Source: Candidatus Saccharicenans sp. | GTDB lineage: Bacteria > Acidobacteriota > Aminicenantia > Aminicenantales > Saccharicenantaceae | Assembly: GCA_017992175.1 (NCBI GenBank) | Contig: JAGOPD010000001.1 | Coordinates: 88,232-152,231, forward strand | Length of the DNA: 64,000 nucleotides | Direction of reading: 5' to 3' | In this document: positions 25,825 through 34,121 of the stretch, piece by piece | How positions within the stretch are numbered: position 1 is the stretch's first letter | Layout of the letters: every line of letters begins with the position of its first letter | Translations under genes and position numbers: made by a program | The notes under the pieces: generated by a model | Databases searched by the model: none | Seen by the model: the letters and a program-made list of their open reading frames with translations, nothing else | What the model was told of the DNA's origin: nothing

Positions 25825-26445
25825 ATGAATTATCAACTGGTCATCGTCGGGCCGCTTGAGACTAATTGTTATCTTTTCTTCTGCCCGGAGACGAAGCAAT
25901 GTGCCATTATCGATCCCGGAGCTGAGGCCGAAAAAATCTTTGAGGCTATTTCCTTCTTAAGTTTGAAACCGGTTATTATCCTTAATACCCATGGTCATGT
26001 AGACCATACGGGAGCTAACCTTGATTTAAAGGAAAGATATCAAATCCCAATTGCCCTTCATCCCGGTGATCTGCCCTTGCTAGAAGAGTATTTCCAGCTG
26101 GAATTTGGGTTGATGCTGGGAGCCCGGCCAGCGCCTAATCCTGACCGTCTTCTGACCGATGGCGAAAAAATCTCTGTTGGCCGGAGTGTTCTGCAGGTAA
26201 TTCACTCTCCAGGTCATAGCCCGGGCAGTGTCTGCTTTTATACTGATCATCTGCTTTTTGCCGGCGATACTCTTTTCTCGGGGGGAGTTGGGAGGACCGA
26301 CCTCCCGGGTGGTTCCTGGAAGGACTTAGCTCACTCCTTAAAAGCCAGAGTCATGACCTTACCGGATGAAACTATGGTGCTGCCCGGCCATGGGCCGAAA
26401 ACGACCATCGGAGAAGAAAGAGAATCCAATCCTTATCTTGAATGA
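25825..26445 (+). CDS. Metallo-beta-lactamase-fold hydrolase (glyoxalase II-like)
   Basis: The 206-residue protein carries the binuclear metal motif THGHVDH at residues 55-61, HSPGHSPGS (near 131), FAGDTLFSGGVGRTD (near 150) and a final LPGHGP (near 186). This is the compact YcbL/glyoxalase-II-like subgroup, whose members hydrolyse thioesters such as lactoylglutathione; the true substrate is uncertain, since a glutathione pathway is not evident here. It is cytoplasmic and overlaps the recombinase gene by ATGA. Confidence 0.92.
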   Translation: MNYQLVIVGPLETNCYLFFCPETKQCAIIDPGAEAEKIFEAISFLSLKPVIILNTHGHVDHTGANLDLKERYQIPIALHPGDLPLLEEYFQLEFGLMLGARPAPNPDRLLTDGEKISVGRSVLQVIHSPGHSPGSVCFYTDHLLFAGDTLFSGGVGRTDLPGGSWKDLAHSLKARVMTLPDETMVLPGHGPKTTIGEERESNPYLE

Positions 26446-27344
26446 AAACCAGAAAAGAATCGGCCCAGAATTTACTCAAGACTTATGGCGGTTACCTGAC
26501 AGTCGAAAAAGGCCTGTCTCCAAATACTGTTAGCTCTTATGCTCTTGATATTGAGAAGCTGCTTGGCTATTGTTCCGGCCAGAAAAAGAGCCTGGTCAGA
26601 GCCAAGGAAGCCGAGCTGATCAACTTCATTCATCTTCAGGCCCAATCTGGCCTGTCGGCCAGGTCTTTGGCCCGGTTAGTCTCTTCGATCAAATCCTTCT
26701 ACCGTTTTTTGCAGCTGGAAAATTATATTGAAACCAATCCGGCCAGCCGTTTGAGTTCTCCGGCTCTCTGGTTTACCCTGCCCCAGGTTTTAACCGAAGA
26801 AGAGGTGGTCAAACTGCTGGAACAGCCTGACCTCAACCGTCCCCAGGGCCTTAGGGACCGGGCCCTGCTTGAAATTCTCTATGGCAGCGGGCTCAGAGTG
26901 TCAGAACTGGTCAAACTTGAACTCAAGGATATCAGGCTCAGAGATGGTTTTCTGCTGTGTAAAGGGAAAGGAAACAAGGAAAGGATAGTCCCGGTCGGCC
27001 GGGCAGCCAGTCACTGGCTAAAAACTTACCTGGGGGACATCCGGCCTGGCTGGGATAAAAAGGGTTCATCTGTAGTTTTCCTCACCAGGCGCGGTTCGGG
27101 CTTTACCCGTCAGGGAGTCTGGAAATTGCTCAAGGCCTATGGCCAGAAGGCCGGATTGTCAGAGAAAATTCATCCCCATATTCTCCGGCACTCTTTTGCC
27201 ACTCATCTTCTGGAGCACGGGGCTGACCTGCGCTCGGTTCAGATGTTGCTCGGTCACAGCCAGATTACTACTACTCAGATTTATACCCACGTCAGCCGGG
27301 AAAGGCTCCGTCAAATTTATGACCGCTATCATCCCCGGGCCTGA
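26442..27344 (+). CDS. xerD: Tyrosine recombinase XerC/XerD-like
   Basis: The 300-residue protein has the SAM-like N-terminal core-binding domain (residues 8-100) and a catalytic domain with all active residues visible: Arg in GSGLRVSELV, Lys in KGKGNKERIVP, HILRHSFATHLL (His and Arg), LGHSQITTTQ (His) and nucleophile Tyr in QIYTHV. Xer proteins resolve chromosome dimers at dif. Whether this is XerC, XerD or a single Xer cannot be settled without its partner. It is coupled to the upstream hydrolase by ATGA. No attachment site or mobile element surrounds it. Confidence 0.93.
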   Translation: MKTRKESAQNLLKTYGGYLTVEKGLSPNTVSSYALDIEKLLGYCSGQKKSLVRAKEAELINFIHLQAQSGLSARSLARLVSSIKSFYRFLQLENYIETNPASRLSSPALWFTLPQVLTEEEVVKLLEQPDLNRPQGLRDRALLEILYGSGLRVSELVKLELKDIRLRDGFLLCKGKGNKERIVPVGRAASHWLKTYLGDIRPGWDKKGSSVVFLTRRGSGFTRQGVWKLLKAYGQKAGLSEKIHPHILRHSFATHLLEHGADLRSVQMLLGHSQITTTQIYTHVSRERLRQIYDRYHPRA

Positions 27345-27441
27345 TGGCCGTCTGGAATTAACCACAGAACCTGTCACTGCTTCAGCTAGCTTTTTTACCC
27401 AGGATCAATCATTTCTAGCCGTAAGTATTTTAACCAACCGG

Positions 27442-27470
27442 TTGACAACCAGTCCTGGTGATGGTAGATT
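27442..27470 (+). promoter_or_regulatory. Upstream promoter of efflux operon
   Basis: TTGACA (27442-27447) and TAGATT (27465-27470) are spaced 17 bp. It is in tandem with a second promoter 36 bp downstream. Confidence 0.5.
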
Positions 27471-27477
27471 GTTAAAC

Positions 27478-27506
27478 TTGACAGATTAGTGTCTATACTA
27501 TATAGT
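27478..27506 (+). promoter_or_regulatory. Main promoter of efflux operon with palindromes
   Basis: TTGACA (27478-27483) and TATAGT (27501-27506) are spaced 17 bp. The perfect palindrome ACTATATAGT (27497-27506) covers the -10 box and a second one, AAGTATACTT (27512-27521), lies at the likely start of transcription. The centres are 15 bp apart. They are candidate operators for the TetR regulator encoded next. Confidence 0.7.
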
Positions 27507-27550
27507 TTACTAAGTATACTTTAGAGTTTAATAAACCCAGAGGATTAAAA

Positions 27551-28231
27551 TTGAAATTAGCTGCTCAGGAACGAAAAGAGAGAATTCAGGCTGAGTATAA
27601 AAAGCTGATGCTGGCCGCAGCCGAAAGGGTCATCTGCCGCCATGGTTATCAGTCAGCTACGATGGATGAAATTGCCCGAGAAGCCGAGTTTTCGAAAGCT
27701 ACCCTTTATAAATATTTTAAGAACAAGGGTGAGATTTTTCTTGAAATCATTCTCCAGTATGTGGAAGAAATCAGAACTGAGCTGATGACTATCAGCCAAT
27801 CCAAGCTCCAGCCAGAAGACAAATTAAAAAAGATTATTTTTACGGTGATAAACATCCAGAGCCGGAAGGAAAATATTGCCAGGCTCATTCTCCAGGATAA
27901 AAGCCTGCATGATTTTCTCCGCCGGATTTTTATCTCAATTAAAGAAGACAAGCAAGAATATTTACAGGCCCAGAAATATTTTAAAGCCAAAAGAGAAGAG
28001 GTCTTTGAGGCGGCCTGTAAAACCATCATTGAGGGCATCGAGAAAGGCCGGTTTATCCAGACCTCGCCAGCTCTCATTGTCAAATATGTCAGGGCGATGA
28101 TTGAGGGTCTGGTTTATAGCCGTTTCTGGCAAGAAAAAAGGCTATCAGCCCAGGAGGAGACAGACCAGATGTTCAGACTATTGATGGAGGGAATTGCTAC
28201 CAAACCCGTCCAGAAGGGAGAAGCTAAATGA
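27551..28231 (+). CDS. TetR/AcrR-family transcriptional regulator
   Basis: The 226-residue protein has an N-terminal TetR helix-turn-helix: AAERVICRHGYQSATMDEIAREAEFSKATLYKYFKNKGEIF (residues 24-64). The C-terminal part is a helical ligand-binding domain. The start is TTG 27551, since the preceding GAGG site fits and no ATG is suitable. It is the first gene of an operon with tolC-like, adaptor and RND genes (ATGA overlap with the next), so it very probably represses its own efflux operon and responds to a pump substrate. Confidence 0.93.
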   Translation: MKLAAQERKERIQAEYKKLMLAAAERVICRHGYQSATMDEIAREAEFSKATLYKYFKNKGEIFLEIILQYVEEIRTELMTISQSKLQPEDKLKKIIFTVINIQSRKENIARLILQDKSLHDFLRRIFISIKEDKQEYLQAQKYFKAKREEVFEAACKTIIEGIEKGRFIQTSPALIVKYVRAMIEGLVYSRFWQEKRLSAQEETDQMFRLLMEGIATKPVQKGEAK

Positions 28232-29583
28232 GGGATAAAAAATTTTGGTTAGCGGTCTTGACCTTACTCGGTTGCGGCTGGCTATCTTTATCAGCTCAGC
28301 CGGTTGAGCCGAAGAAAATGGAATTGACCTTAAGTGATTGCTTGAGACTGGCTCTGGAACAAAATCCTTTTTATCTTTCCACTCAGGAAAAGGAGAGCCA
28401 GGCTAAGGCTCAGGTCCGCCAGGCTGTCTCAAACTTTTTCCCTAACGTCAGTGCCCAGGGAACGGATATTCTTGATAAAAAAGTATTTACGATAGAAATC
28501 CCGCCGATGGTCCCTGGCCAATCGCCGCAGAGAGTCAGATTCGATTTTACCCGGAACTATCAAATGACCTTGAATTTTTCTTTTCCTCTTTTTACCAGTG
28601 GCCGGTTGATGTCAGGCTACAAGCAAGCCGACTACAATTATCAGGCTACCAAAGCCTCTATTCGCCAGACCAGGCAGGAAACTGTCTATAATGTTAAAAG
28701 TGCTTTTTACGCTTATCTGCTGGCTCGGGATTTTCAGATTGTTGCTCAAGAATCGGTTGACCTGGCTGAAAAGCACCTGACCAATGCCAGAAATCTGTAT
28801 GAAGTTGGAATGGCCACCAAACTGGATCTGCTGCGAGCTGAAGTGCAATTGGCGAATTTACAGCCACAGCTCATCAAGGCAAAAAATGCTTTGAATCTGT
28901 CCGAGCTGGCCCTGAAGAATCTTATCGGTGTTGAGCTTAACCAGCCAATTGAGATTAAAGGCCAGCTATCTTTCGAAGAAGTTCAGATTAATTCGGAGGA
29001 AGCTGTTCAAAAAGCCCTGCTGAATCGGCCGGAAGTCCATCAGCTCAGCTATCAGCGGATGATGAGCGAGCAGATGTTTAAACTGGCTAAAGCCAATGAA
29101 TTGCCTTCTCTGGCTATTGGCGGCAGCCTTAGTTACTGGTCCAATTCTTTAGCCCTGAAAAAGAATAACTGGGAAAATTATTATACCATCAGTTTGGTCT
29201 TGAATATTCCCATCTTTAAGGGATTTGCCAATGAGGCTCAGGCGGCTCAGGCTAAGGCCCTGACCAGACAGCTGGATTATTCAATGAAAGGTCTGGTTGA
29301 GGCGGTCAAGTTAGAAGTTCAACAGGCGGTGCTTAATTATCAACAGGCTAAAGAAGCCGTCGCCTCACAGGAGAAAAATGTGGAACAAGCTCAGGAGGCT
29401 GTCCGGCTGGCTGAGCTGAATTTCTCAGAAGGATTGGCCACCACGCTGGATGTGACCACTGCTCAGGTGGCTTTAAGTCAGGCCAGAACCAACTATGCTC
29501 AGGCTCTGTATGATTGCCTGATGGCCCTGGCCGAGCTGGAAAAGGCTGTCGGTGAAAGCAGCTTTGGTCCAGAGACTAATTAA
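28228..29583 (+). CDS. TolC-family outer-membrane efflux protein
   Basis: The 451-residue protein begins with a signal peptide (to about residue 24) and contains two internally repeated TolC halves: LTLSDCLRLALEQNPFYLS and its counterpart near residue 255, with long coiled-coil segments such as AEKHLTNARNLYEVGMATKLDLLRAEV and AVRLAELNFSEGLATTLDV. It forms the outer-membrane exit duct for the adaptor and RND pump encoded next. Size and architecture are normal. Confidence 0.93.
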   Translation: MRDKKFWLAVLTLLGCGWLSLSAQPVEPKKMELTLSDCLRLALEQNPFYLSTQEKESQAKAQVRQAVSNFFPNVSAQGTDILDKKVFTIEIPPMVPGQSPQRVRFDFTRNYQMTLNFSFPLFTSGRLMSGYKQADYNYQATKASIRQTRQETVYNVKSAFYAYLLARDFQIVAQESVDLAEKHLTNARNLYEVGMATKLDLLRAEVQLANLQPQLIKAKNALNLSELALKNLIGVELNQPIEIKGQLSFEEVQINSEEAVQKALLNRPEVHQLSYQRMMSEQMFKLAKANELPSLAIGGSLSYWSNSLALKKNNWENYYTISLVLNIPIFKGFANEAQAAQAKALTRQLDYSMKGLVEAVKLEVQQAVLNYQQAKEAVASQEKNVEQAQEAVRLAELNFSEGLATTLDVTTAQVALSQARTNYAQALYDCLMALAELEKAVGESSFGPETN

Positions 29584-29639
29584 TCCTTGAGGCTTTTTTC
29601 ATGAATAAAAAGAAACTTAGCACTTTTGAGGAGGATAGA

Positions 29640-30773
29640 ATGCTAAAGAAGGTTAAAGGTATTCCCGTAATACTGGTTCTGTGTGGTTTGCTTCTTTTAA
29701 CTTTTTCTGCTTGCCAGACAAGAACAGAGGATAAAAATACTCTCAACAATCAGACTCAAATAGAATACAGGCCTGTTCAGGTCAAAGTCTATAAAGTTAC
29801 CGGACAGAAAATCGCAGAAAAATTAACTTATACAGCGGTTCTTGAGGCCTGGAAGAAACAGGTCATAACTCCTGATATTTCAGGCAAAATTGCCAGAATC
29901 TATGTTAATGAAGGTGACCGCGTTAAAGCCGGACAATTGCTGGCTGAACTTGATACCAGAGCTATCAGGTTGCAATTAGAACAGGCAGAAGCAGCTCTGG
30001 CCGCAGCCAAGGCCAACCTGGAGGACGCCAGGAAAAATATGGACAGGATGGAAAGGCTTTTTCAGGAAAAGGCCGTTTCAGAGCAACAATATGAAAAAGC
30101 CAGATTGGTGCTGGAAGCAGCTCAGGCTCAAAAAGACCAAGCCGAAGCTGCGGTTAATCTGGCCAAGCACAACCTGGAAGTATCTCTGATGAAAGCTCCT
30201 TTCGACGGAGTGATTGCTTCTAAAAATGCAGAGGAAGGTGATGTCATTAATCCGATGATGGCTGGTATGTCTGCCAGTTCGGGTGTTCTGAGTCTGGCCA
30301 ATTATTCGCGGATCAAGGTTAAATTTGATGTAGCCCCTGAAGACATTCATAAGATTTCTCGCGGTCAGAAGGTTTATCTGGAAGGGTATGATCTTCCAGG
30401 GCAAAGATTTGAAGGAGAGATTTCGGTAGTTAACTCTGCTGCTGATCTCCAGACAAAAAAGTTCAGAGTCGAGGCTCTGATTAATAATCCCGAGCTCCAG
30501 CTCAAACCAGGTATGTTCGGTCAGGTTATCATCGAAGTTAAATCAAAGGAAGATGTTCTGGCAGTTCCTTTAAAAGCCCTGCTAGAAAATTCTTATGTGA
30601 TGGTCGTAGAAGGTAACAAAGCAGTGAGAAAAAATGTCACCACTGGTTTAAAAAATAAGGACTTGATCGAGATAACATCAGGCTTAAATGAGAATGATCT
30701 GGTCATTGTGGAAGGAAATTTTGGGTTACCGGACGGCAATCCAGTGGAGATCCAGAATGAGGTGGCAAAATGA
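29640..30773 (+). CDS. RND efflux periplasmic adaptor (HlyD/AcrA-family lipoprotein)
   Basis: I start at ATG 29640 (377 residues) behind GAGGAGG at 29628-29634; an upstream in-frame ATG at 29601 lacks a site. A lipobox LLTFSAC follows a short hydrophobic stretch, so it is probably a lipoprotein. The lipoyl halves (GKIARIYVNEGDRVKAGQLLAELD and VSLMKAPFDGVIASKNAEEGD) flank an alpha-helical hairpin, and beta-barrel and membrane-proximal domains follow. It bridges the RND pump and the TolC-like duct and overlaps the pump gene by ATGA. Confidence 0.93.
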   Translation: MLKKVKGIPVILVLCGLLLLTFSACQTRTEDKNTLNNQTQIEYRPVQVKVYKVTGQKIAEKLTYTAVLEAWKKQVITPDISGKIARIYVNEGDRVKAGQLLAELDTRAIRLQLEQAEAALAAAKANLEDARKNMDRMERLFQEKAVSEQQYEKARLVLEAAQAQKDQAEAAVNLAKHNLEVSLMKAPFDGVIASKNAEEGDVINPMMAGMSASSGVLSLANYSRIKVKFDVAPEDIHKISRGQKVYLEGYDLPGQRFEGEISVVNSAADLQTKKFRVEALINNPELQLKPGMFGQVIIEVKSKEDVLAVPLKALLENSYVMVVEGNKAVRKNVTTGLKNKDLIEITSGLNENDLVIVEGNFGLPDGNPVEIQNEVAK

Positions 30774-33700
30774 ACATTTCTGAATTCTCGGTCAAGCGCA
30801 AAGTCACAGCCTCGATGATCGTTATGATCATCGTGGTCTTTGGCCTAATTTCGGTGACCAGGCTCGGCCTGGATTTGATGCCGGACCTGGAATTTCCAAC
30901 TGTATCAATCATTACCACTTACCGTGGAGCTTCTTCTGAAGACATTGAAGCAACCATAACGGAAAATATCGAGCAATGGATAAGTTCGGTCAAGGATGTC
31001 AAAAAGATAACTTCTACCAGCTCAGAAGGTGTCTCGGCTATCAGGGTCGAATTTGAGTGGGGAACCAATACTGATTTTGCTGCTCAGGATATTCGAGACC
31101 AGCTGGGATTGTATGAACAATTTCTTCCAGAAAATGCGGATAGTCCGGTAGTGGTTAAATTTGATGTGTCTCAGCTGCCGATCATATTTTATGGAATAAC
31201 AGCTAACGGCACCATGTCCACCTATCGTTTGAAGAAGCTGATTGAAGATGAAATCAAACCACGGCTGGAAAGGATCGATGGTGTTGCTTCGGCTCTGGTC
31301 TATTCAAGTGACGACCGGGAAATCAGGGTAGAAGTTGATAAAAATGCTATGGTTGCCCGCAACCTGTCTTTAAATCAGGTGATGATGGCTCTGGCTGCTG
31401 AGAACCTGAACACACCGGCTGGCGATTTAACCGAAGGGCACGAATCGCTAATTGTCAGAGCGGTCGGGGAATTCAAAAGTCTTGAAGATATTAAAAATGT
31501 GGTCGTCGGTTTGTCTCAGCGCGGTGAGCCAATTTATGTAAAAGATATTGCTCAGGTGAAAGATACTTTTAAAGAGACTCATACGGTGGGCCGCATCCAG
31601 GGGGAAAGAGGAGTTTTTCTGATCGTTAATAAAAGATCAGGGGCTAATGTGGCAGCGGTGGGCAAAAAGGTCAAGCAAGAGGTAGCCAGATTAGCCACCA
31701 ACTTACCTCAGGGGATCAGGTTTACCCCGGTTATGGACCAGGATGATATGGTTAGACGGGTAACCAGCAATACAGCCAATACAGCCTGGCAGGGCGGACT
31801 GCTGGCTGCCCTCTTAATCTTTTTATTTCTGCGTAACTGGCGGCCGACTCTTATTATCTCTTTGTCCATACCACTTTCGGTTATTACGACTTTTATTGGC
31901 CTCTACTTTGCCGGTTATACTTTTAATATCATGACACTGGCCGGGCTGGCTCTGGGTGTCGGTATGCTGGTGGATAACTCCATTGTGGTCATAGAAAATA
32001 CCTTCCGGCATCTGGAACAGGGAGAGCCAGTCGATCAGGCCTCGGTGGTTGGTGCGTCAGAAGTAGGTATGGCTATTACCGCTTCTACTTTGACCACCGT
32101 TATTGTCTTTTTGCCGATTGTCTTTGCCACCGGGATTGTGGCCAAACTGACCACCACCATGGCGGTTACAGTGACTATTGCTCTGTTTTCTTCTCTTTTT
32201 GTGGCACTCACTATTGTCCCTCTTTTTTCCTCTATCTTTTACCGGGGTAAGGGCAGCGAGGTGGTCAATAGAAATGCCATGAGAGAGGCCAGATTCGAAG
32301 GAGGACGTCGTATATATCGGAAGTTACTGACCGATGCTCTGAAAAAAAGAAAATATGTCCTGGGTACAGTAGTTGCACTTTTCATTATTTCCGTGGCGAT
32401 TATTCCTTTTATGAAGACTGAATTTCTGCCTGAATCTGACCAGCAATCAATTCTGCTCAAAGTGACGCTGCCAGTTGGTACCGCTATTGAAGAAACCGAC
32501 CGAGTCATCGCCCAGGCTGAAAAACTATTCCTGCAACAGCCGGAGGTGCTGGTTGCCTCAGTACAGGCCGGTTCTTCAGCCGAGCAAAATCGGATGGGAG
32601 CTGGTGGCAGGATGAGTTTAAGCGGCCAGCATGAAGGTTTGATAATTGTCAGACTTGTTCCCAAAGAAGAACGAAAATTTTCTGATAAGGAGATACTGGA
32701 AAGAGTCAGAAAGTCATTACCTTCTCTGACCAATGTCAAATTTGAACAGATCAATATGGGCTCCAGCGCCATCACTGGAGCAGCTGCTCCGGTTGAGATC
32801 AAAGTTTTTGGCCAGGATTTCGACCTTCTTAAGCAGCTGGCTGACAGTATTGTGTATAAAATAAAAGACATAGAAGGGCTGCGCGATGTAACTCATATTC
32901 TGACTGAAGGTAGCCCCGAACATCAATTTATTCTTGACCGGGAAAGGGCCTCAAGATTGGGCCTGTCCATAGGCCAGATCTCAGACCTCGTTCTGACCGG
33001 TACTCAGGGAAAAGTTGTCAATAGATACCGCGATGGAAAAGACGAGATTGATATCAGGCTGATTTTATCTGAAGAGTATCGTGAGTCTCTGGATGAAATT
33101 AAGACCTTGCCTTTATCATCAGCCACCGGCAAAACTATTTATCTCAGCCAGGTATCAGACTGGCAACGCGGTATCGGTCCCCTGAAGATTACCAGAGAAA
33201 ACCAGCTACGTGAGGTTTCGGTCACTGCCAACATTATTGGCCGGGACCTGGGAAGTATTATGGGAGATATCAGGGAGAGATTAGCTGGTTTTGAGCAACA
33301 ACTGCCAGAAGGTTATTTTATTGAATATGGCGGAGACTATGAAGAGATGGTTGATACTTTCAAAATCCTGATTGCTGCCTTAGCTGTTGCTGTTCTTTTA
33401 ATTTATATGGTCATGGCTGCCCAATTTGAGCACTTTCTCCATCCTTTTGTGGTCATGTTTACTTTGCCTCTGGCTTTAATTGGCGTGGTATTTAGCCTGC
33501 TTATTGCTGGTCAGTCTATCAGCCTGGTCTCTCTGGTTGGGGTGATTATTCTGGCTGGTGTGGCAGTTAATAATGGAATAGTTATGATTGACTATATTAA
33601 TCAACTAATCAGAAGAGGTGTGGAAAAGAGGAGAGCAGTTATTGAAGGAGCAGTGACCAGGTTGCGGCCAGTTTTACTGACAGCTTTAACCACTATTCTC

Positions 33701-33889
33701 GGCGTTATTCCTATGGCTGTATCGAGATCTTCTGGTTCAGAAATCAGATCGCCCATGGGCATGGTTATGCTGGGAGGCTTGATCGTTTGTACGTTTCTGA
33801 CTCTGTTTATTATCCCGATTCTGTACAGCCTGTTTAATAAAATTTCCTTTAAGGATTATGTTCCAAAAGATGAAGACCGCTTAGTATAA
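30770..33889 (+). CDS. RND-family efflux transporter, inner-membrane subunit
   Basis: The 1039-residue protein has the full RND layout: two repeats of a large periplasmic loop framed by six spans each. The TM4 proton-relay stretch reads VGMLVDNSIVVIENTFRH, with one Asp and an Asn where AcrB has two Asp; this variant is common in the wider HAE1-like group. The equivalent TM10 segment is GVAVNNGIVMIDYIN. It uses the proton gradient to export hydrophobic compounds or lipids; the substrate is unknown. It ends the operon and is followed by a strong terminator. Confidence 0.93.
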   Translation: MNISEFSVKRKVTASMIVMIIVVFGLISVTRLGLDLMPDLEFPTVSIITTYRGASSEDIEATITENIEQWISSVKDVKKITSTSSEGVSAIRVEFEWGTNTDFAAQDIRDQLGLYEQFLPENADSPVVVKFDVSQLPIIFYGITANGTMSTYRLKKLIEDEIKPRLERIDGVASALVYSSDDREIRVEVDKNAMVARNLSLNQVMMALAAENLNTPAGDLTEGHESLIVRAVGEFKSLEDIKNVVVGLSQRGEPIYVKDIAQVKDTFKETHTVGRIQGERGVFLIVNKRSGANVAAVGKKVKQEVARLATNLPQGIRFTPVMDQDDMVRRVTSNTANTAWQGGLLAALLIFLFLRNWRPTLIISLSIPLSVITTFIGLYFAGYTFNIMTLAGLALGVGMLVDNSIVVIENTFRHLEQGEPVDQASVVGASEVGMAITASTLTTVIVFLPIVFATGIVAKLTTTMAVTVTIALFSSLFVALTIVPLFSSIFYRGKGSEVVNRNAMREARFEGGRRIYRKLLTDALKKRKYVLGTVVALFIISVAIIPFMKTEFLPESDQQSILLKVTLPVGTAIEETDRVIAQAEKLFLQQPEVLVASVQAGSSAEQNRMGAGGRMSLSGQHEGLIIVRLVPKEERKFSDKEILERVRKSLPSLTNVKFEQINMGSSAITGAAAPVEIKVFGQDFDLLKQLADSIVYKIKDIEGLRDVTHILTEGSPEHQFILDRERASRLGLSIGQISDLVLTGTQGKVVNRYRDGKDEIDIRLILSEEYRESLDEIKTLPLSSATGKTIYLSQVSDWQRGIGPLKITRENQLREVSVTANIIGRDLGSIMGDIRERLAGFEQQLPEGYFIEYGGDYEEMVDTFKILIAALAVAVLLIYMVMAAQFEHFLHPFVVMFTLPLALIGVVFSLLIAGQSISLVSLVGVIILAGVAVNNGIVMIDYINQLIRRGVEKRRAVIEGAVTRLRPVLLTALTTILGVIPMAVSRSSGSEIRSPMGMVMLGGLIVCTFLTLFIIPILYSLFNKISFKDYVPKDEDRLV

Positions 33890-33905
33890 ATACCAGCTGA
33901 TATGA

Positions 33906-33936
33906 GGGGGCAGCCGGGCGGCTGCCCCCTTTTTTT
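33906..33936 (+). terminator. Rho-independent terminator of efflux operon
   Basis: GGGGGCAGCC (33906-33915) pairs perfectly with GGCTGCCCCC (33920-33929) across a 4-nt loop and is followed by T7. It is one of the clearest terminators in the window. Confidence 0.95.
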
Positions 33937-34121
33937 GTTTTGATTCGCACCAAAAATCGCAGCCAATTGGCTTGATTTTTTCTCACTTACGCTTTCATTT
34001 TTCAGATCCCAAGTTTATCTCTGGCTAAGATGCCTGTTACTCTGGACGAACGTGATTAAAGGTTTGCTTGAAAGCCAGAAATTTATTATGCTTATTCTGA
34101 CCTGACTCAGAGGAGGACGGG

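Noticed and set aside
26442..27344. Xer recombinase as sign of an integrated element
   Set aside because: Length, context and coupling to a housekeeping hydrolase fit chromosomal XerC/D; no repeats or cargo genes flank it.
32239..32871. 210-codon minus-strand frame opposite the RND pump
   Set aside because: Low-complexity Ser/Leu translation typical of an antisense shadow; no ribosome binding site.
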